Counted from the first letter of the stretch, positions 45,961 through 57,764 are shown. The stretch is 64,000 bases of DNA from Stenotrophomonas maltophilia (GCF_006974125.1 NZ_CP037858.1:2666001-2730000), one strand, 5' to 3'. Notes: generated from the sequence alone by a model not told the origin. Translations and numbers: made by a program.

Positions 45961-46093
45961 CGTCGGCTTCGGATAACGGCAGAGACGCCTATTCTGCCAG
46001 CCCGGCCGGGGGGAGGGGTATCGGCAGGGCTGCGCCCTGCACCCGCCTCACGCAACGTCAACAGCAACAGCAACAGCGGGTTTCCCGTGGTAG

Positions 46094-46195
46094 GGCGGGG
46101 TGGGTCCGGTTGCGGGGGACGCCGTAAACCCATCCCTGGGGGCTTGGCCGCGGCATCCATGCCGCGGACACTCCCGCAACCGGACCCACCCCGCC
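46094..46195 (+). repeat. 102-bp palindromic repeat, copy A
   Basis: Perfect 23-bp arms at 46094-46116 and 46173-46195 flank a conserved core that includes CCGTAAACCC, CCTGGGGGCTTGG and CGCGGCATCCATGCCGCG. Same family as copies at 46347-46448, 62190-62293 and 62475-62576. Confidence 0.85.
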
Positions 46196-46232
46196 TTCGA
46201 CAGTTTCCTGCGAGCTATCGGAATGGCTCCGG

Positions 46233-46273
46233 GGGGTCAGATCCGTTTTCCGCAGGAAAACGGATCTGACCCC
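46233..46273. repeat. Perfect 19-bp inverted repeat
   Basis: GGGGTCAGATCCGTTTTCC (46233-46251) and its reverse complement (46255-46273) surround a GCA loop. It lies inside the spacer between palindrome copies A and D. Confidence 0.85.
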
Positions 46274-46300
46274 GGATTCAATTCGAGATCTGACAGATTT

Positions 46301-46324
46301 CATCCACGCATGGCGTGGATCTAC
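46301..46324 (-). repeat. SMAG-type stem-loop
   Basis: ATCCACGC/GCGTGGAT (46302-46309 and 46313-46320) with GTAG on the minus strand at 46324-46321. Confidence 0.7.
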
Positions 46325-46346
46325 TGGCCACCGGCCTACTGTCGAA

Positions 46347-46448
46347 GGCGGGGTACTGTGGGTTTGCGGGGTGTGAGCGGCATGGATGCCGCGACCAAGC
46401 CCCCATGGACGGGTTCACGGCGGCCCCGCAAACCCACAGTGCCCTGCC
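46347..46448 (-). repeat. 102-bp palindromic repeat, copy D (inverted)
   Basis: Arms 46347-46371 and 46424-46448 pair over 25 positions with two G.U pairs. Arm sequence (GTACTGTGGGTTTGCGGGG) differs from copies A-C, but the core matches the reverse complement of copy A. Confidence 0.8.
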
Positions 46449-46520
46449 ATCCCACGGAATGCCGCGTTTGACGTTGACGTTGCTTCGGCAGGTGCAGGGC
46501 TGCAAGCCCTGCCGATACCC

Positions 46521-46895
46521 TCACTCCGCCGGGCAGTACGCCTTGATGGCCGCTTCAGCCAATCCCTTCTGCGCGCTGCGCTGTTCCGGGGTCAACGCGG
46601 TATCGGCCTTGCCGTCGCCATTGGTGTCCTGCATCACCTGGCCGGAGCCTTCCAGCAGGGCCAGGTTGGCACGGGCGGTGCTGCACTGCTCCGGCACGGG
46701 TGTGGCCGGGGTCTCGGCACTGGCCGCGGCCTGCGGGCTGCGGGACTGCTCGCGGGTCTCGAACTTCTTGCCGGCCGGCGGGGTCTCCGAGTACTGGGTC
46801 ACGCCATTGGCGTCCTTCCATTTGTAGACCGGGCCGGCCACGGCGTTGGCACTGGCCAACAGCAGCAGGCATCCAAGGCAGGACAGGGCACGCAT
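46521..46895 (-). CDS. DUF4124-domain periplasmic protein
   Basis: About 124 residues. Signal peptide MRALSCLGCLLLLASANAVA; the mature start GPVYKWKDANGVTQYSETPPAGKKFETR is the DUF4124 signature. The C-terminal part (EQCSTARANLALLEGSG, DTNGDGKADTALTPEQR) includes two cysteines. The ATG at 46895 has GGAG seven bases upstream; ATGs at 46907 and 46937 are possible but worse. Function unknown. It is divergent from pssA. Confidence 0.8.
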   Translation of the reverse strand: MRALSCLGCLLLLASANAVAGPVYKWKDANGVTQYSETPPAGKKFETREQSRSPQAAASAETPATPVPEQCSTARANLALLEGSGQVMQDTNGDGKADTALTPEQRSAQKGLAEAAIKAYCPAE

Positions 46896-46975
46896 GGCAA
46901 ACTCCATGGAATGGGCGTAGAACGCCGATTGCAGCATTGGCGCCGAGCACTGGCAAGTCGATTAAACTGGATTCC

Positions 46976-47752
46976 ATGGACCCGATCACACCGCCGCCGC
47001 GTTCGCGCACGATTTACCTGCTGCCCAACCTGTTCACCACCGCTGGCCTGTTCGCCGGCTTCTACGCGATCATCGCCGCGGCCAACGGGGATTTCGTCAA
47101 TGCCAGCATCGCCGTGTTCGTGGCGGCGGTGATGGACGGCCTGGACGGGCGCGTGGCGCGCCTGACCGGCACCAGCAGCGAATTCGGCGTGCAGTACGAC
47201 TCCCTGGCCGACCTGGTCAGCTTCGGCATGGCCCCGGCACTGGTGATGTACCACTGGTCGCTGTCGTGGCTGAAGTTCGATGACCCGCTGCTCGGGCGGG
47301 TCGGCTGGGCGGTGGCGTTCCTGTATGCCGCCTGCGCGGCACTGCGCCTGGCCCGTTTCAACACCCAGGTGGCGGTGGTCGACAAGCGCTGGTTCGTCGG
47401 CCTGGCCAGCCCGGCTGCGGCAGGCCTGATGATGTCCTTCGTCTGGGCCTTTGCCGATGGCAACCTGGGCTGGGACGGCAACCAGCTGCGCTACGTGGCG
47501 CTGGCGGTGACGATCGTCGCGGCGTTGCTGATGGTCAGCCGCATCCGCTTCTGGAGCTTCAAGGGCGGTGCCGCCAAGGGCAGCCGTTCCGACCGTGTGC
47601 CATTCCTGGTGCTGGCCCTGGTGCCGGTGGCGATCGCCATCGCGGTCATTGATCTGCCGCGTGTGCTGTTCGTGGTGGGCATCCTGTACGCCTTGTCCGG
47701 CCCTGTGATGTGGGCCGTGCAGCGCCTGCGCAAGAAGCCCGAGGCCGCGTGA
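46976..47752 (+). CDS. pssA: CDP-diacylglycerol-serine O-phosphatidyltransferase
   Basis: A 258-residue integral membrane enzyme making phosphatidylserine, precursor of phosphatidylethanolamine. The CDP-alcohol phosphotransferase motif is DGLDGRVARLTG, then FGVQYDSLAD; about eight helices surround it. The N-terminus RTIYLLPNLFTTAGLFAGF is typical of the type II (Bacillus-like) family. The stop overlaps the GTG start of the next gene by GTGA. Confidence 0.92.
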   Translation: MDPITPPPRSRTIYLLPNLFTTAGLFAGFYAIIAAANGDFVNASIAVFVAAVMDGLDGRVARLTGTSSEFGVQYDSLADLVSFGMAPALVMYHWSLSWLKFDDPLLGRVGWAVAFLYAACAALRLARFNTQVAVVDKRWFVGLASPAAAGLMMSFVWAFADGNLGWDGNQLRYVALAVTIVAALLMVSRIRFWSFKGGAAKGSRSDRVPFLVLALVPVAIAIAVIDLPRVLFVVGILYALSGPVMWAVQRLRKKPEAA

Positions 47753-48258
47753 GCCAGGACCTGCCCGTGCTGTGGTCACCGGCCCAGCAGGCCTGGCTGC
47801 AGGCCATGGGCTACACCGTGTATCACGACGGCCAGCTGGCCGCCGAACTGGACGCCGCGCTGCAATTGAGCGTGGCCGAAGCCGATGCGGCCGCAGCGGC
47901 TTCGGCGGAGCCGGTGCGGGCGGGTTCGGCCTCCATGCGGGAACACCCTGCCGAAGCCGCACCCGCTCCTCGCCAGGAACGCCCGGCACCGCCGCGTCGC
48001 GAGACCCCCGTCACCGCACCGGATACCGCGCCGGCACCGGTCCGTCCGCTGCCGGGAGGCAATGCACGGCAACCGGTGGTGCGGCTCCCGGATCGCCTGC
48101 AGATCGCACTGCTGCGTGCCTCCGGCTGCAATCCCAGCGATCCCGCCACGCAGGCGCTGATGGACAGTTGGCCGCTGGACCAGCTGCGCCGGGATCCGGC
48201 CGCCAAGCGTGCGTTGTGGCCGCAGTTGCGTGCCCTGCGCAAGCGGGGCAGTGCATGA
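47749..48258 (+). CDS. Candidate divergent DNA polymerase III psi subunit (HolD-like)
   Basis: A 169-residue protein, not obviously annotated by family. The N-terminus WSPAQQAWLQAMGYTVY resembles the start of E. coli HolD (RDWQLQQLGITQW). A long Ala/Pro-rich linker (about 45-105) follows. The C-terminal part, LQIALLRASGCNPSD, then QLRRDPAAKRALWPQL (145-160), resembles the HolD end DLRANPTARAALWQQI. It lies directly upstream of rimI, as holD does in E. coli. Psi would join chi (holC, at 52817-53242) to the clamp loader. The assignment is my inference from motif and synteny. Confidence 0.6.
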   Translation: MSQDLPVLWSPAQQAWLQAMGYTVYHDGQLAAELDAALQLSVAEADAAAAASAEPVRAGSASMREHPAEAAPAPRQERPAPPRRETPVTAPDTAPAPVRPLPGGNARQPVVRLPDRLQIALLRASGCNPSDPATQALMDSWPLDQLRRDPAAKRALWPQLRALRKRGSA

Positions 48259-48752
48259 GCGCGGTCAGCCAGCCCGGCCCGGTCAGCCTGCGCGCATTGC
48301 GCGAGAGCGACCTCAATGCGGTGATGGCGATCGAAGTGCGTGGCTATCCGTTTCCATGGACCCGCGGCATCTTCGTTGATTGCCTGCGTGCCGGTTATCC
48401 CGGCCTGGCGATGGAGCGCGATGGCCAGCTGATCGGCTACGGCGTGCTCAGCATTGCCGCCGACGAGGCACATGTGTTGAACATCTGCATCGATCCGCTG
48501 GCGCAGTCGCGTGGGCTGGGTCGCCAACTGCTGCGCGCACTGGTGCAGCTGGCGGGCAACCGGGGTGCCCACCGCGTGTTCCTGGAAGTGCGTCCGTCCA
48601 ATACACCTGCGCTGGCCCTGTACCACAGCGAAGGTTTCAACGAGATCGGCCGCCGTCCACGCTACTACCCGGCGGCACAGGGCCGCGAGGATGCGGTGGT
48701 GATGGCGATCGAGCTGGTCGACGGCGACCTGCAGGCGATGCCGCCGTTGTAG
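48255..48752 (+). CDS. rimI: Ribosomal protein bS18 N-acetyltransferase
   Basis: A 165-residue GNAT enzyme. LRALRESDLNAVMAIEVRGYPFPWTRGIF and LNICIDPLAQSRGLGRQLL (acetyl-CoA loop Q/RGLGRQ), VFLEVRPSNTPALALYHSEGF and RRPRYYP are RimI hallmarks. It acetylates the N-terminal Ala of S18. It overlaps the HolD-like gene by ATGA; its TAG stop is the GTAG of a SMAG repeat. Confidence 0.9.
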   Translation: MSAVSQPGPVSLRALRESDLNAVMAIEVRGYPFPWTRGIFVDCLRAGYPGLAMERDGQLIGYGVLSIAADEAHVLNICIDPLAQSRGLGRQLLRALVQLAGNRGAHRVFLEVRPSNTPALALYHSEGFNEIGRRPRYYPAAQGREDAVVMAIELVDGDLQAMPPL

Positions 48753-48792
48753 TGGAGAAGGGTTGCCGGCCAGCGGCCGGCACAGCCTCTAC
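48749..48792. repeat. SMAG-type element spanning both stop codons
   Basis: GTAG at 48749-48752 and CTAC at 48789-48792 flank a TGCCGGCC/GGCCGGCA stem (48764-48782). The first gives the stop of rimI, the second the stop of the convergent EamA gene. Confidence 0.75.
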
Positions 48793-49610
48793 GCCAGCCG
48801 CAAGGCCAATACGCCGCCGACGATGAGCGACGCCGCCAGCCAGCGCGCACGCGGGATCCGCTCGCGCAGCAGGAACACCGAGATCAGCAGCGCGAACAGG
48901 ATCGACGATTCACGCAGTGCCGAGACCATCGCCACCGGGGCCTGGGTCATCGCCCACAAGGCCATCGCATAGGACGCCGTGGTGCCGATGCCGCCGGCCA
49001 GGCCCAGTGGCCAATGCTGGCGTGCATAGACCAACACCGCACCACGCCGGGTGTACAACGCCCACAGTGGCAGCGGAATGCCGGACAGCAGGAACAGCCA
49101 CAGCGTGTAACTGAGCGCGCTGCCGGACTGGCGCGCACCCTGCGCATCGACCAGGGTGTAGGTGGCGATCATTGCCGCGGTCAGCAGTGGCAGGCGCAGC
49201 TGGCCGCCCCGTGCACCCAGTGCCATGCACAGGATGCCGGTGCTCACCAGTACCACGCCCAGCCACGCGGCAGGTGGCAGTTGCTCGCCCAGCAGGGTGC
49301 CGGCCAGCGCAACCAGGATCGGCGCGCTGCCACGCATCAGCGGATAGGCCAGGCTCATGTCGACCTGCTGGTAGCAGCGTGCCACCAGGCCGTAATAGGT
49401 CACCTGCAGCAGCACGGATGCAGCCAGCCAGGGCCAGCTGTGCGCGGCCGGGAACGGCAGGAAGGGCAGGGCGGCCGCCGACAGCAGCGCGGCGCTGCCG
49501 GTGACCAGCACGGTGCCGAGGAACTTGTCCGGCCCGCGTTTGACGATCGCATTCCAGCTGGCGTGCAGGGCCGCCGCCGCGAGGACCAGCAGGAAGATGG
49601 AAAGAGGCAT
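48789..49610 (-). CDS. EamA/DMT-family transporter
   Basis: A 273-residue permease with ten predicted helices in two EamA repeats (residues about 3-130 and 145-270): HASWNAIVKRG, YPLMRGSAPILVALAGTLLGEQLP, ALRESSILFALLISVFLLRERI. The family exports metabolites such as amino acids; the substrate is not predictable. ATG at 49610. Confidence 0.85.
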   Translation of the reverse strand: MPLSIFLLVLAAAALHASWNAIVKRGPDKFLGTVLVTGSAALLSAAALPFLPFPAAHSWPWLAASVLLQVTYYGLVARCYQQVDMSLAYPLMRGSAPILVALAGTLLGEQLPPAAWLGVVLVSTGILCMALGARGGQLRLPLLTAAMIATYTLVDAQGARQSGSALSYTLWLFLLSGIPLPLWALYTRRGAVLVYARQHWPLGLAGGIGTTASYAMALWAMTQAPVAMVSALRESSILFALLISVFLLRERIPRARWLAASLIVGGVLALRLA

Positions 49611-49703
49611 CGGGCGATGATGCCATGCGGGGGAAATGGAAACGCCGGGCAATGCCCGGCGTTTCCGATTCCGCTTCGATGGGTGCCAACGTTTTCCACT
49701 GTG

Positions 49704-49727
49704 GTAGGTGCCAACCTTGGTTGGCAC
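49704..49727. repeat. SMAG-type stem-loop near valS end
   Basis: GTAG (49704-49707) followed by GTGCCAACC, TT and GGTTGGCAC. It lies between the EamA gene and the valS stop. Confidence 0.75.
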
Positions 49728-49743
49728 GCACCAGGGTGCGACG

Positions 49744-52572
<2,829 letters not shown>

Positions 52573-52605
52573 GCGGGGGAACCGGTAATCAAGGCGGAAG
52601 GGAGA

Positions 52606-52800
52606 TCAGCGCGACCCGAGGGCGCGCCGGATCTTCTGGTCGGTGTGGTACTGGCTGACCGCGTAGGCGGCCCAGATGGCGGCGGGCAACCAGCCGATCA
52701 GGGTGATCTGCAGGATCAGGCAGACGATCCCGGCCAGCGGCCGGCCGATGGTGAAAAAGGACAGCCAGGGAAGAATCAGGGCGATCAGCAGGCGCATCAA
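52606..52800 (-). CDS. YqaE/Pmp3-family small membrane protein
   Basis: A 64-residue protein with two membrane helices (about 3-20 and 24-47) and the PMP3 pattern FFTIGRPLAGIVCLILQITLIGWLPAAIWAAYAV. Family members help membrane stress tolerance. It lies between holC and valS, an unusual place compared with E. coli. Confidence 0.85.
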   Translation of the reverse strand: MMRLLIALILPWLSFFTIGRPLAGIVCLILQITLIGWLPAAIWAAYAVSQYHTDQKIRRALGSR

Positions 52801-52816
52801 GGGGTCCTCGCGGGAC

Positions 52817-53242
52817 TTACATGTCGTGCTTGTTCAGGTCGTAACCGGCGGCCTTGTACTGGCGCCAGCGCTCGCGCAGCGGTTCGCGCGCTTCCGGATC
52901 GGCCGGAACCACTTCCAGCACGCGCTCGCACTGGCCCAGCCAGGGCTCGTCGCGCAGGTTGATCACCAGCGGGCGCGCCGGTGCCTCGGTGCCGGGCACG
53001 GCGATCAGCACCAGGGCTTCTTCCTCGTCCATGTCCTCGCCGGCGATCTGGTGCGGGATGTAAGCGTCGTTGTCGAACGCCCACAACAGCTCGTCCAGCT
53101 CTTCGGCCTGGGCCTGGTCGCGGGCCAGCACCAGGGTGAACAGCCCGGCGTCGTTGGCCTTGCGTGCCAGCTCGCAGACCAAGCGCAACGGCTCGGTCAG
53201 GAAGCGGGGCTTGGCGATCAGGTAGAAGTCGGCGCGGGGCAT
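52817..53242 (-). CDS. holC: DNA polymerase III chi subunit
   Basis: A 141-residue protein that binds SSB and psi. MPRADFYLI and the C-terminal region with RYKAAGYDLN-like ending (QYKAAGYDLNKHDM) match HolC; LDELLWAFDNDAYIPHQIAGE and PLVINLRDEP are family blocks. It lies between pepA and valS as in E. coli. Confidence 0.92.
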   Translation of the reverse strand: MPRADFYLIAKPRFLTEPLRLVCELARKANDAGLFTLVLARDQAQAEELDELLWAFDNDAYIPHQIAGEDMDEEEALVLIAVPGTEAPARPLVINLRDEPWLGQCERVLEVVPADPEAREPLRERWRQYKAAGYDLNKHDM

Positions 53243-53324
53243 GGCAGGGTCCGGGTCAGGCAGGGTTCCGGCGGTGCCGGGCGAGGCCCCGGCCGGCGGG
53301 AGCCGGCCAGGGTCGGGTACGGCA

Positions 53325-54803
53325 TCAGGCGCGGGCGGCCTGGTCCAGCAGCCACTGGCTCAGCAGGCCGACCGGGCGGCCGGTGGCCATGCCACGCTTG
53401 CCTTCATCGCTGGCCACGCCGGCGATGTCCAGGTGGGCCCAACGCTGGCCTTCGGCGAAGCGCGACAGGAAGCAGCCAGCGGTGATCGCACCGGCCCAGC
53501 GGCCGCCGATGTTGTAGACGTCGGCGAAGGTCGAATCCAGCATCGGCTGGTACTCGTCCCACAGCGGCAGGCGCCAGGCGCGGTCGAACACGTGCTCGCC
53601 GGCGGCCAGCAGTTCGTTGGCCAGATCGTCGTGCTTGCTCATCAGGCCGGCGGTCTGGTGACCCAGGGCCACCATGCAGGCACCGGTCAGGGTGGCGACG
53701 TCGACCAGCGCGGCCGGTTCGAAGCGCTGCGCGTAGGTCAGTGCGTCGCACAGGATCAGGCGGCCTTCGGCGTCGGTGTTGCCGACTTCGATGGTCTTGC
53801 CCGACATCGAGGTGATCACGTCGGACGGGCGGTAGGCGTTGCCGTCGATGGCGTTTTCCACCGCCGGCACCACCACGACGAGGTTCAGCGGCAGCTTGGC
53901 CTTGACCGCGGCGACGAAGGTGCCGATGACGTTGGCGCCACCGCACATGTCGTACTTCATTTCCTCGATGCCGCCCTGGGTCTTCAGGTTGACGCCACCG
54001 GTATCGAAGGTGATGCCCTTGCCGACCAGCACATAGGGCTTGGCGTCGCCGGCACCGGTCCACTTCAGCACCACCAGGCGCGGGCGGTTGGCCGAACCAC
54101 GGGCCACGGCCAGCAGCGAGCCCATGCCCAGCGCTTCCATCTGATGCTCGTCGAGGATCTCGGCTTCGGCACCGTCGTGCTCGCCGGCGAACTTCACGCC
54201 CACTTCGGCCAGGTAGGCCGGGGTGCAGTAGTTCGGCGGCAGGTTGCCCAGCTCGCGGGCGAACTCGACACCGGCGGCGATGGCCTGGCCCTGGGCCAGG
54301 GCCTGGGCGTCGTCGCCGGCGATGGCCAGCTGGGCCAGGCCGGCGTCGTCGGCCTTCTTCTTGCCCAGGGTGGCGGTGTAGCGGTAGGCGGCATGATCGG
54401 CGGCGATCACCGCCTGGCGGATCGCCCAGGCCGCGTCGCGGTCCTTGATGGCCACTTCGGACAGGGTGAACAGTGCGCTGCGGGTAGCGCCGGCCTTCAG
54501 CGCGCGCACGGCGTCGCCAACGGCCTTCAGGTACTGCGGCACACCGAAGCGGGCGGCGTCGCCGAGGCCGACCACCAGCACGCGCGGGGCGGACACGCCC
54601 GGCAGGTCGTGCAGCAGGGTGGTGGCGCCGGTCTTGCCGGACAGGTCGCCGCGCTGGGCCAGCGAGGCCAGTCGGCCGCCGCTGGCAGCGTCCAGGGCCT
54701 GTGCGGCCGGGGTCAGGGTATGGTCGGCATACGCGCCGACCACCAGGCAATCAACGGTGGCGGCGGCCGGAGCAACGTGGTTCAGGGTGAATTCGAGGGC
54801 CAT
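53325..54803 (-). CDS. pepA: Leucyl aminopeptidase
   Basis: A 492-residue M17 metallopeptidase. [15 protein letters not shown] and [14 protein letters not shown] contain metal and active-site residues (K, D, D, E, R). PepA also binds DNA, for example in Xer recombination at ColE1 cer. The start is MALEFTLNH; ten more residues are open upstream. It is divergent from lptF, with TACAAT at 54829-54834 in the shared promoter region. Confidence 0.95.
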   Translation of the reverse strand: MALEFTLNHVAPAAATVDCLVVGAYADHTLTPAAQALDAASGGRLASLAQRGDLSGKTGATTLLHDLPGVSAPRVLVVGLGDAARFGVPQYLKAVGDAVRALKAGATRSALFTLSEVAIKDRDAAWAIRQAVIAADHAAYRYTATLGKKKADDAGLAQLAIAGDDAQALAQGQAIAAGVEFARELGNLPPNYCTPAYLAEVGVKFAGEHDGAEAEILDEHQMEALGMGSLLAVARGSANRPRLVVLKWTGAGDAKPYVLVGKGITFDTGGVNLKTQGGIEEMKYDMCGGANVIGTFVAAVKAKLPLNLVVVVPAVENAIDGNAYRPSDVITSMSGKTIEVGNTDAEGRLILCDALTYAQRFEPAALVDVATLTGACMVALGHQTAGLMSKHDDLANELLAAGEHVFDRAWRLPLWDEYQPMLDSTFADVYNIGGRWAGAITAGCFLSRFAEGQRWAHLDIAGVASDEGKRGMATGRPVGLLSQWLLDQAARA

Positions 54804-54907
54804 TGAGCAGATTCCATTGGCAAGTCCGTACAATCGCGGACCGTTTACGCCCAGACAGTAGACTGGGCGGCACCGCGAACGAACCCCAGAGTTTAAACCA
54901 CCGCCCC

Positions 54908-55990
54908 ATGTTGAAGCTCGACCGATACCTGCTGGGCGATTTCGTCCAGAGTTTCCTGGCTACCCTGATCGTCCTGCTGGTGGTCAGCGTGGGCGGCGTG
55001 CTGGTGGACATCCTCGGCAACATCGCCGACGGGCGCCTGCCGGCCAAGCTGCTGTTCTCCCAGCTGGGCCTGCAGTTCATCGCCTACCTGCCACTGATCC
55101 TGCCGCTGGCGCTGATGCTGGGCCTGCTGCTGGCGGTGGCCCGCCTCTACCGCGACTCGGAAATGGCCGTCATCACTGCCATTGGCGTGGGTCCCAGGCG
55201 CCTGCTGCGGCCGCTGCTGATGCTGGTGGTGCCGGTGGTGCTGCTGGTCGGCGCCTGCTCCTTGTGGCTGGGCCCATGGGCCGGCCGGGTGGCCGAGCAG
55301 ATGATCATCGAGGCCAATCGAAGCGTGCTGATGGCGGGTCTGGAGCCGGGCCGATTCACCCAGCTGCCCAATGGCGGCGTGGTCTACCTGTCTTCGATCT
55401 CGCCCGATGGTACCCAGCTGGGCCGGGTCTTCCTGCAGCGGCAGAAGGACGACCGCCTGGAAGTGGTGTCCGCCGCAGGGGGGCGCATGTTCTTCGAAGG
55501 CGCGCGCCAGCGCTTCCTGGAACTGGATGATGGCCACCAGGTGGAAGGCCCGGTGGCCGGGGGGCTGGATTACCGTCTGGCCACCTTCGCCCGCAACGAT
55601 GTGGCCCTGCCCGACGGTGCGCAGACCCGTACCGGGGATGATCCGGAACTGATGCCGACCACGCAGCTGTTCGGCGATGACCGGCCCGAGGCGCAGGCAC
55701 AGCTGCATCGCCGCCTTGCTCCGCCGTTGATCGCACTGGCATTTGCGCTGCTGACCGTGCCGCTGGGCCGCAGTTCGCCGCGCCAGCAGCGCTACGGGCG
55801 GATGATGCTGGCGCTGATGGCCTACATGGTCGGTACCAACCTGATGTTCATCGGCAGTGGCTGGATCGCCAACGGCAAGATTCCGCCTGCGCTCGGCCTC
55901 TGGTGGCTGACCCTGCCGCTGCTGGCGCTGGCGATCTGGATGTATGCACGTGATGGCCGCCTGGGCCGCCCGAAGGGAGCCCGCGCATGA
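54908..55990 (+). CDS. lptF: LPS export permease LptF
   Basis: A 360-residue YjgP/YjgQ protein. [26 protein letters not shown] is the first helix, six helices in all with a large periplasmic beta-jellyroll between helices 3 and 4 (about 125-270). With LptG and LptB it extracts LPS from the inner membrane. It overlaps lptG by ATGA. Confidence 0.94.
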   Translation: MLKLDRYLLGDFVQSFLATLIVLLVVSVGGVLVDILGNIADGRLPAKLLFSQLGLQFIAYLPLILPLALMLGLLLAVARLYRDSEMAVITAIGVGPRRLLRPLLMLVVPVVLLVGACSLWLGPWAGRVAEQMIIEANRSVLMAGLEPGRFTQLPNGGVVYLSSISPDGTQLGRVFLQRQKDDRLEVVSAAGGRMFFEGARQRFLELDDGHQVEGPVAGGLDYRLATFARNDVALPDGAQTRTGDDPELMPTTQLFGDDRPEAQAQLHRRLAPPLIALAFALLTVPLGRSSPRQQRYGRMMLALMAYMVGTNLMFIGSGWIANGKIPPALGLWWLTLPLLALAIWMYARDGRLGRPKGARA

Positions 55991-57093
55991 GGCTGCGCCC
56001 GATGCGTTTCGACCTGTATCTTGGCCAGTCGGTGTTCACCACGGTGCTGCTGACCTGGGCCGTGCTGGTGGGCCTGGACGTGGTGATGGCGTTCTCCGGC
56101 GAGTTCAAGGACATCGGCAAGAACGGCTACACCCTGGGGCATGCTGCCGCCTGGGTGCTGTACACGGTGCCACGCCGTGCCTACACCATGTTCCCCACCG
56201 CTGCGGTGATTGGTGCGCTGATGGGGCTGGGCCAGCTGGCCGCGACCTCTGAGCTGACCGCGCTGCGTGCGCTGGGCCTGTCGCGCAAGCGCCTGAGCGT
56301 ATCGGTGGCCATCGCCCTGTCGCTGCTGACCGCCGTGATGGTGCTCAGCGCCGAGACGCTGGGCCCCTGGGGCCAGGACCGGGCCGACGCGCTGAAGTCC
56401 AGTGCCAAGTGGGGGCGCGACATCTCCACCACCCGCTATTCCGGCCTGTGGGCGCGCGAGGGCGATACCTTCCTCAGCGCTGCCGGTGGCGAAGAGCAGC
56501 TGGTGGGAGACAAGGGCACGCGGCTGATCCTGCGTGACGTGCGCCTGTATCGCATCGCCGAGGATGGTCGGATCGCCTCGCTGACCCATGCGGACACGGC
56601 CGAGCATGACCGTGACGGCTGGGTGCTGACCGGCGTGCGCCGCGATACCTTCGGTGAACGTTCGGCCACGCGCGAGGAAGTGGCGCGCGAGCCATGGAAC
56701 TCCAAGCTGGACGCCGGGGCGCTGGCCACCGGCATCGCCAAGCCGCGCAACCTCAGCGTGGCCGAACTGCGCACCAGCATCGAATACCGCGAGCGCAACG
56801 GTCTGGATGCGCGCGACTACGAAGATGTGTACTGGAGCCGCTGGTTCTACCCGGTGAACGTGCTGGCGCTGTGCCTGGCCGCGGTGCCGTTCGCGTTCGG
56901 CTCGCTGCGCAGTGGTGGCATGGGCAAGCGCCTGTTCCTCGGCATCCTGTTCGCGCTGGGCTTCTGGCTGCTGCAGCTGTTCTTCGGCCGCATGGCCGGC
57001 GCGTTGAAGTTCGATTACCGCATCGCCTACGCGTTGCCACCGATCGTGATGCTGGCAGTATCGGGATTGCTGTTCCGGCGGAAATCAGGCTGA
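55987..57093 (+). CDS. lptG: LPS export permease LptG
   Basis: A 368-residue partner of LptF. MRFDLYLGQSVFTTVLLTWAVLVGLDVV, then FPTAAVIGALMGLGQLAATSELTALRALGLS, the coupling-helix region. Six helices and one periplasmic domain (about 130-270). Two SMAG elements follow before the convergent RDD gene. Confidence 0.94.
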   Translation: MRLRPMRFDLYLGQSVFTTVLLTWAVLVGLDVVMAFSGEFKDIGKNGYTLGHAAAWVLYTVPRRAYTMFPTAAVIGALMGLGQLAATSELTALRALGLSRKRLSVSVAIALSLLTAVMVLSAETLGPWGQDRADALKSSAKWGRDISTTRYSGLWAREGDTFLSAAGGEEQLVGDKGTRLILRDVRLYRIAEDGRIASLTHADTAEHDRDGWVLTGVRRDTFGERSATREEVAREPWNSKLDAGALATGIAKPRNLSVAELRTSIEYRERNGLDARDYEDVYWSRWFYPVNVLALCLAAVPFAFGSLRSGGMGKRLFLGILFALGFWLLQLFFGRMAGALKFDYRIAYALPPIVMLAVSGLLFRRKSG

Positions 57094-57098
57094 TTCTG

Positions 57099-57125
57099 GT
57101 AGCGCGGGGCCATGCCCGGCGCTAC
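57099..57125. repeat. SMAG-type stem-loop
   Basis: GTAGCGC...GCGCTAC type unit (57099-57125) directly after lptG. Confidence 0.75.
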
Positions 57126-57193
57126 CGGGGCAATCCAGCGCTTCGGCATCCGCGCCAGGACCACCAGCATCCCGGCCCAGCGTGCTTGATTCT

Positions 57194-57262
57194 GTAGAGC
57201 CGAGCCCATGCTCGGCTGCTTTTTGCGCACCGCCTGCCAGCCGAGCATGGGCTCGGCTCTAC
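57194..57262. repeat. Inverted SMAG dimer with perfect 25-bp arms
   Basis: The unit at 57194-57218 (GTAGAGCCGAGCCCATG at its start) is exactly inverted at 57238-57262. Each can fold alone, and both together can make a long hairpin. It separates convergent lptG and the RDD gene. Confidence 0.8.
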
Positions 57263-57272
57263 AGATCGTGCA

Positions 57273-57764
57273 TCACCGTTTCGGTATACGCACCACGCGG
57301 GTGCCGCTGGCGCGGTCGTGCCAGGTCAGATGCTGGCGGTCGACCCACGCCCACCAGAATCCCAGTCCGCCCAGCAGCAGCGACAGCGTGCCGACGGCGA
57401 AACGCAGCCAAAGCTGTGCGCGGCGCAGGGGCGCGCCATCGCTCGATTCCAGCTTCAGCCGCCACGGCCGCATGCCGAGCGTCTGCCCGCCGCGGCGCCA
57501 GCTGGCCGTGGCATACCACCCCGTGATCAGCCAGCACACCGCCCACAGCAGCCACTGCCAGGCACTGAACGGTGCGATGTTCTCGCGCTGGGCGTGGCCG
57601 CTGAGGGTGTAGGCAAGGGTGAACAGGGTGCCGGCCAGCATCCACAGCGCCAGCACCGGCAGCGCGTCGTAGACCATCGCCAGCACGCGCCACAGCAGCA
57701 ATGCGCGCGGGCGGGGCAGCTCGGTCGCGGCCGCAGGGGCCGAATCAATGGCAGGGCGGGACAT
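57273..57764 (-). CDS. RDD-family membrane protein
   Basis: A 163-residue protein with three or four membrane segments. [25 protein letters not shown] holds the Arg/Asp pair of the RDD signature, and [16 protein letters not shown] and [13 protein letters not shown] complete it. Substrate or function is unknown. ATG at 57764; the frame runs farther upstream, overlapping xerD. Confidence 0.82.
   Translation of the reverse strand: MSRPAIDSAPAAATELPRPRALLLWRVLAMVYDALPVLALWMLAGTLFTLAYTLSGHAQRENIAPFSAWQWLLWAVCWLITGWYATASWRRGGQTLGMRPWRLKLESSDGAPLRRAQLWLRFAVGTLSLLLGGLGFWWAWVDRQHLTWHDRASGTRVVRIPKR

Larger units (their letters stand above)
45961..46520. other. Gene-free repeat block between proS and the DUF4124 gene
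   Basis: This stretch has no gene. Two short hairpins frame it (GCAGGGC/GCCCTGC at 46024-46040 and again at 46494-46512, inverted). Inside are palindromes A and D facing each other, with a perfect 19-bp inverted repeat and a SMAG unit between them. Confidence 0.7.

Noticed and set aside
44056..46269. A 737-codon open frame opposite proS
   Set aside because: Antisense shadow; proS has all class II motifs.
46094..46448. CRISPR array or insertion-sequence ends
   Set aside because: The repeats are palindromic, of two orientations and without regular spacers; no transposase frame is present.
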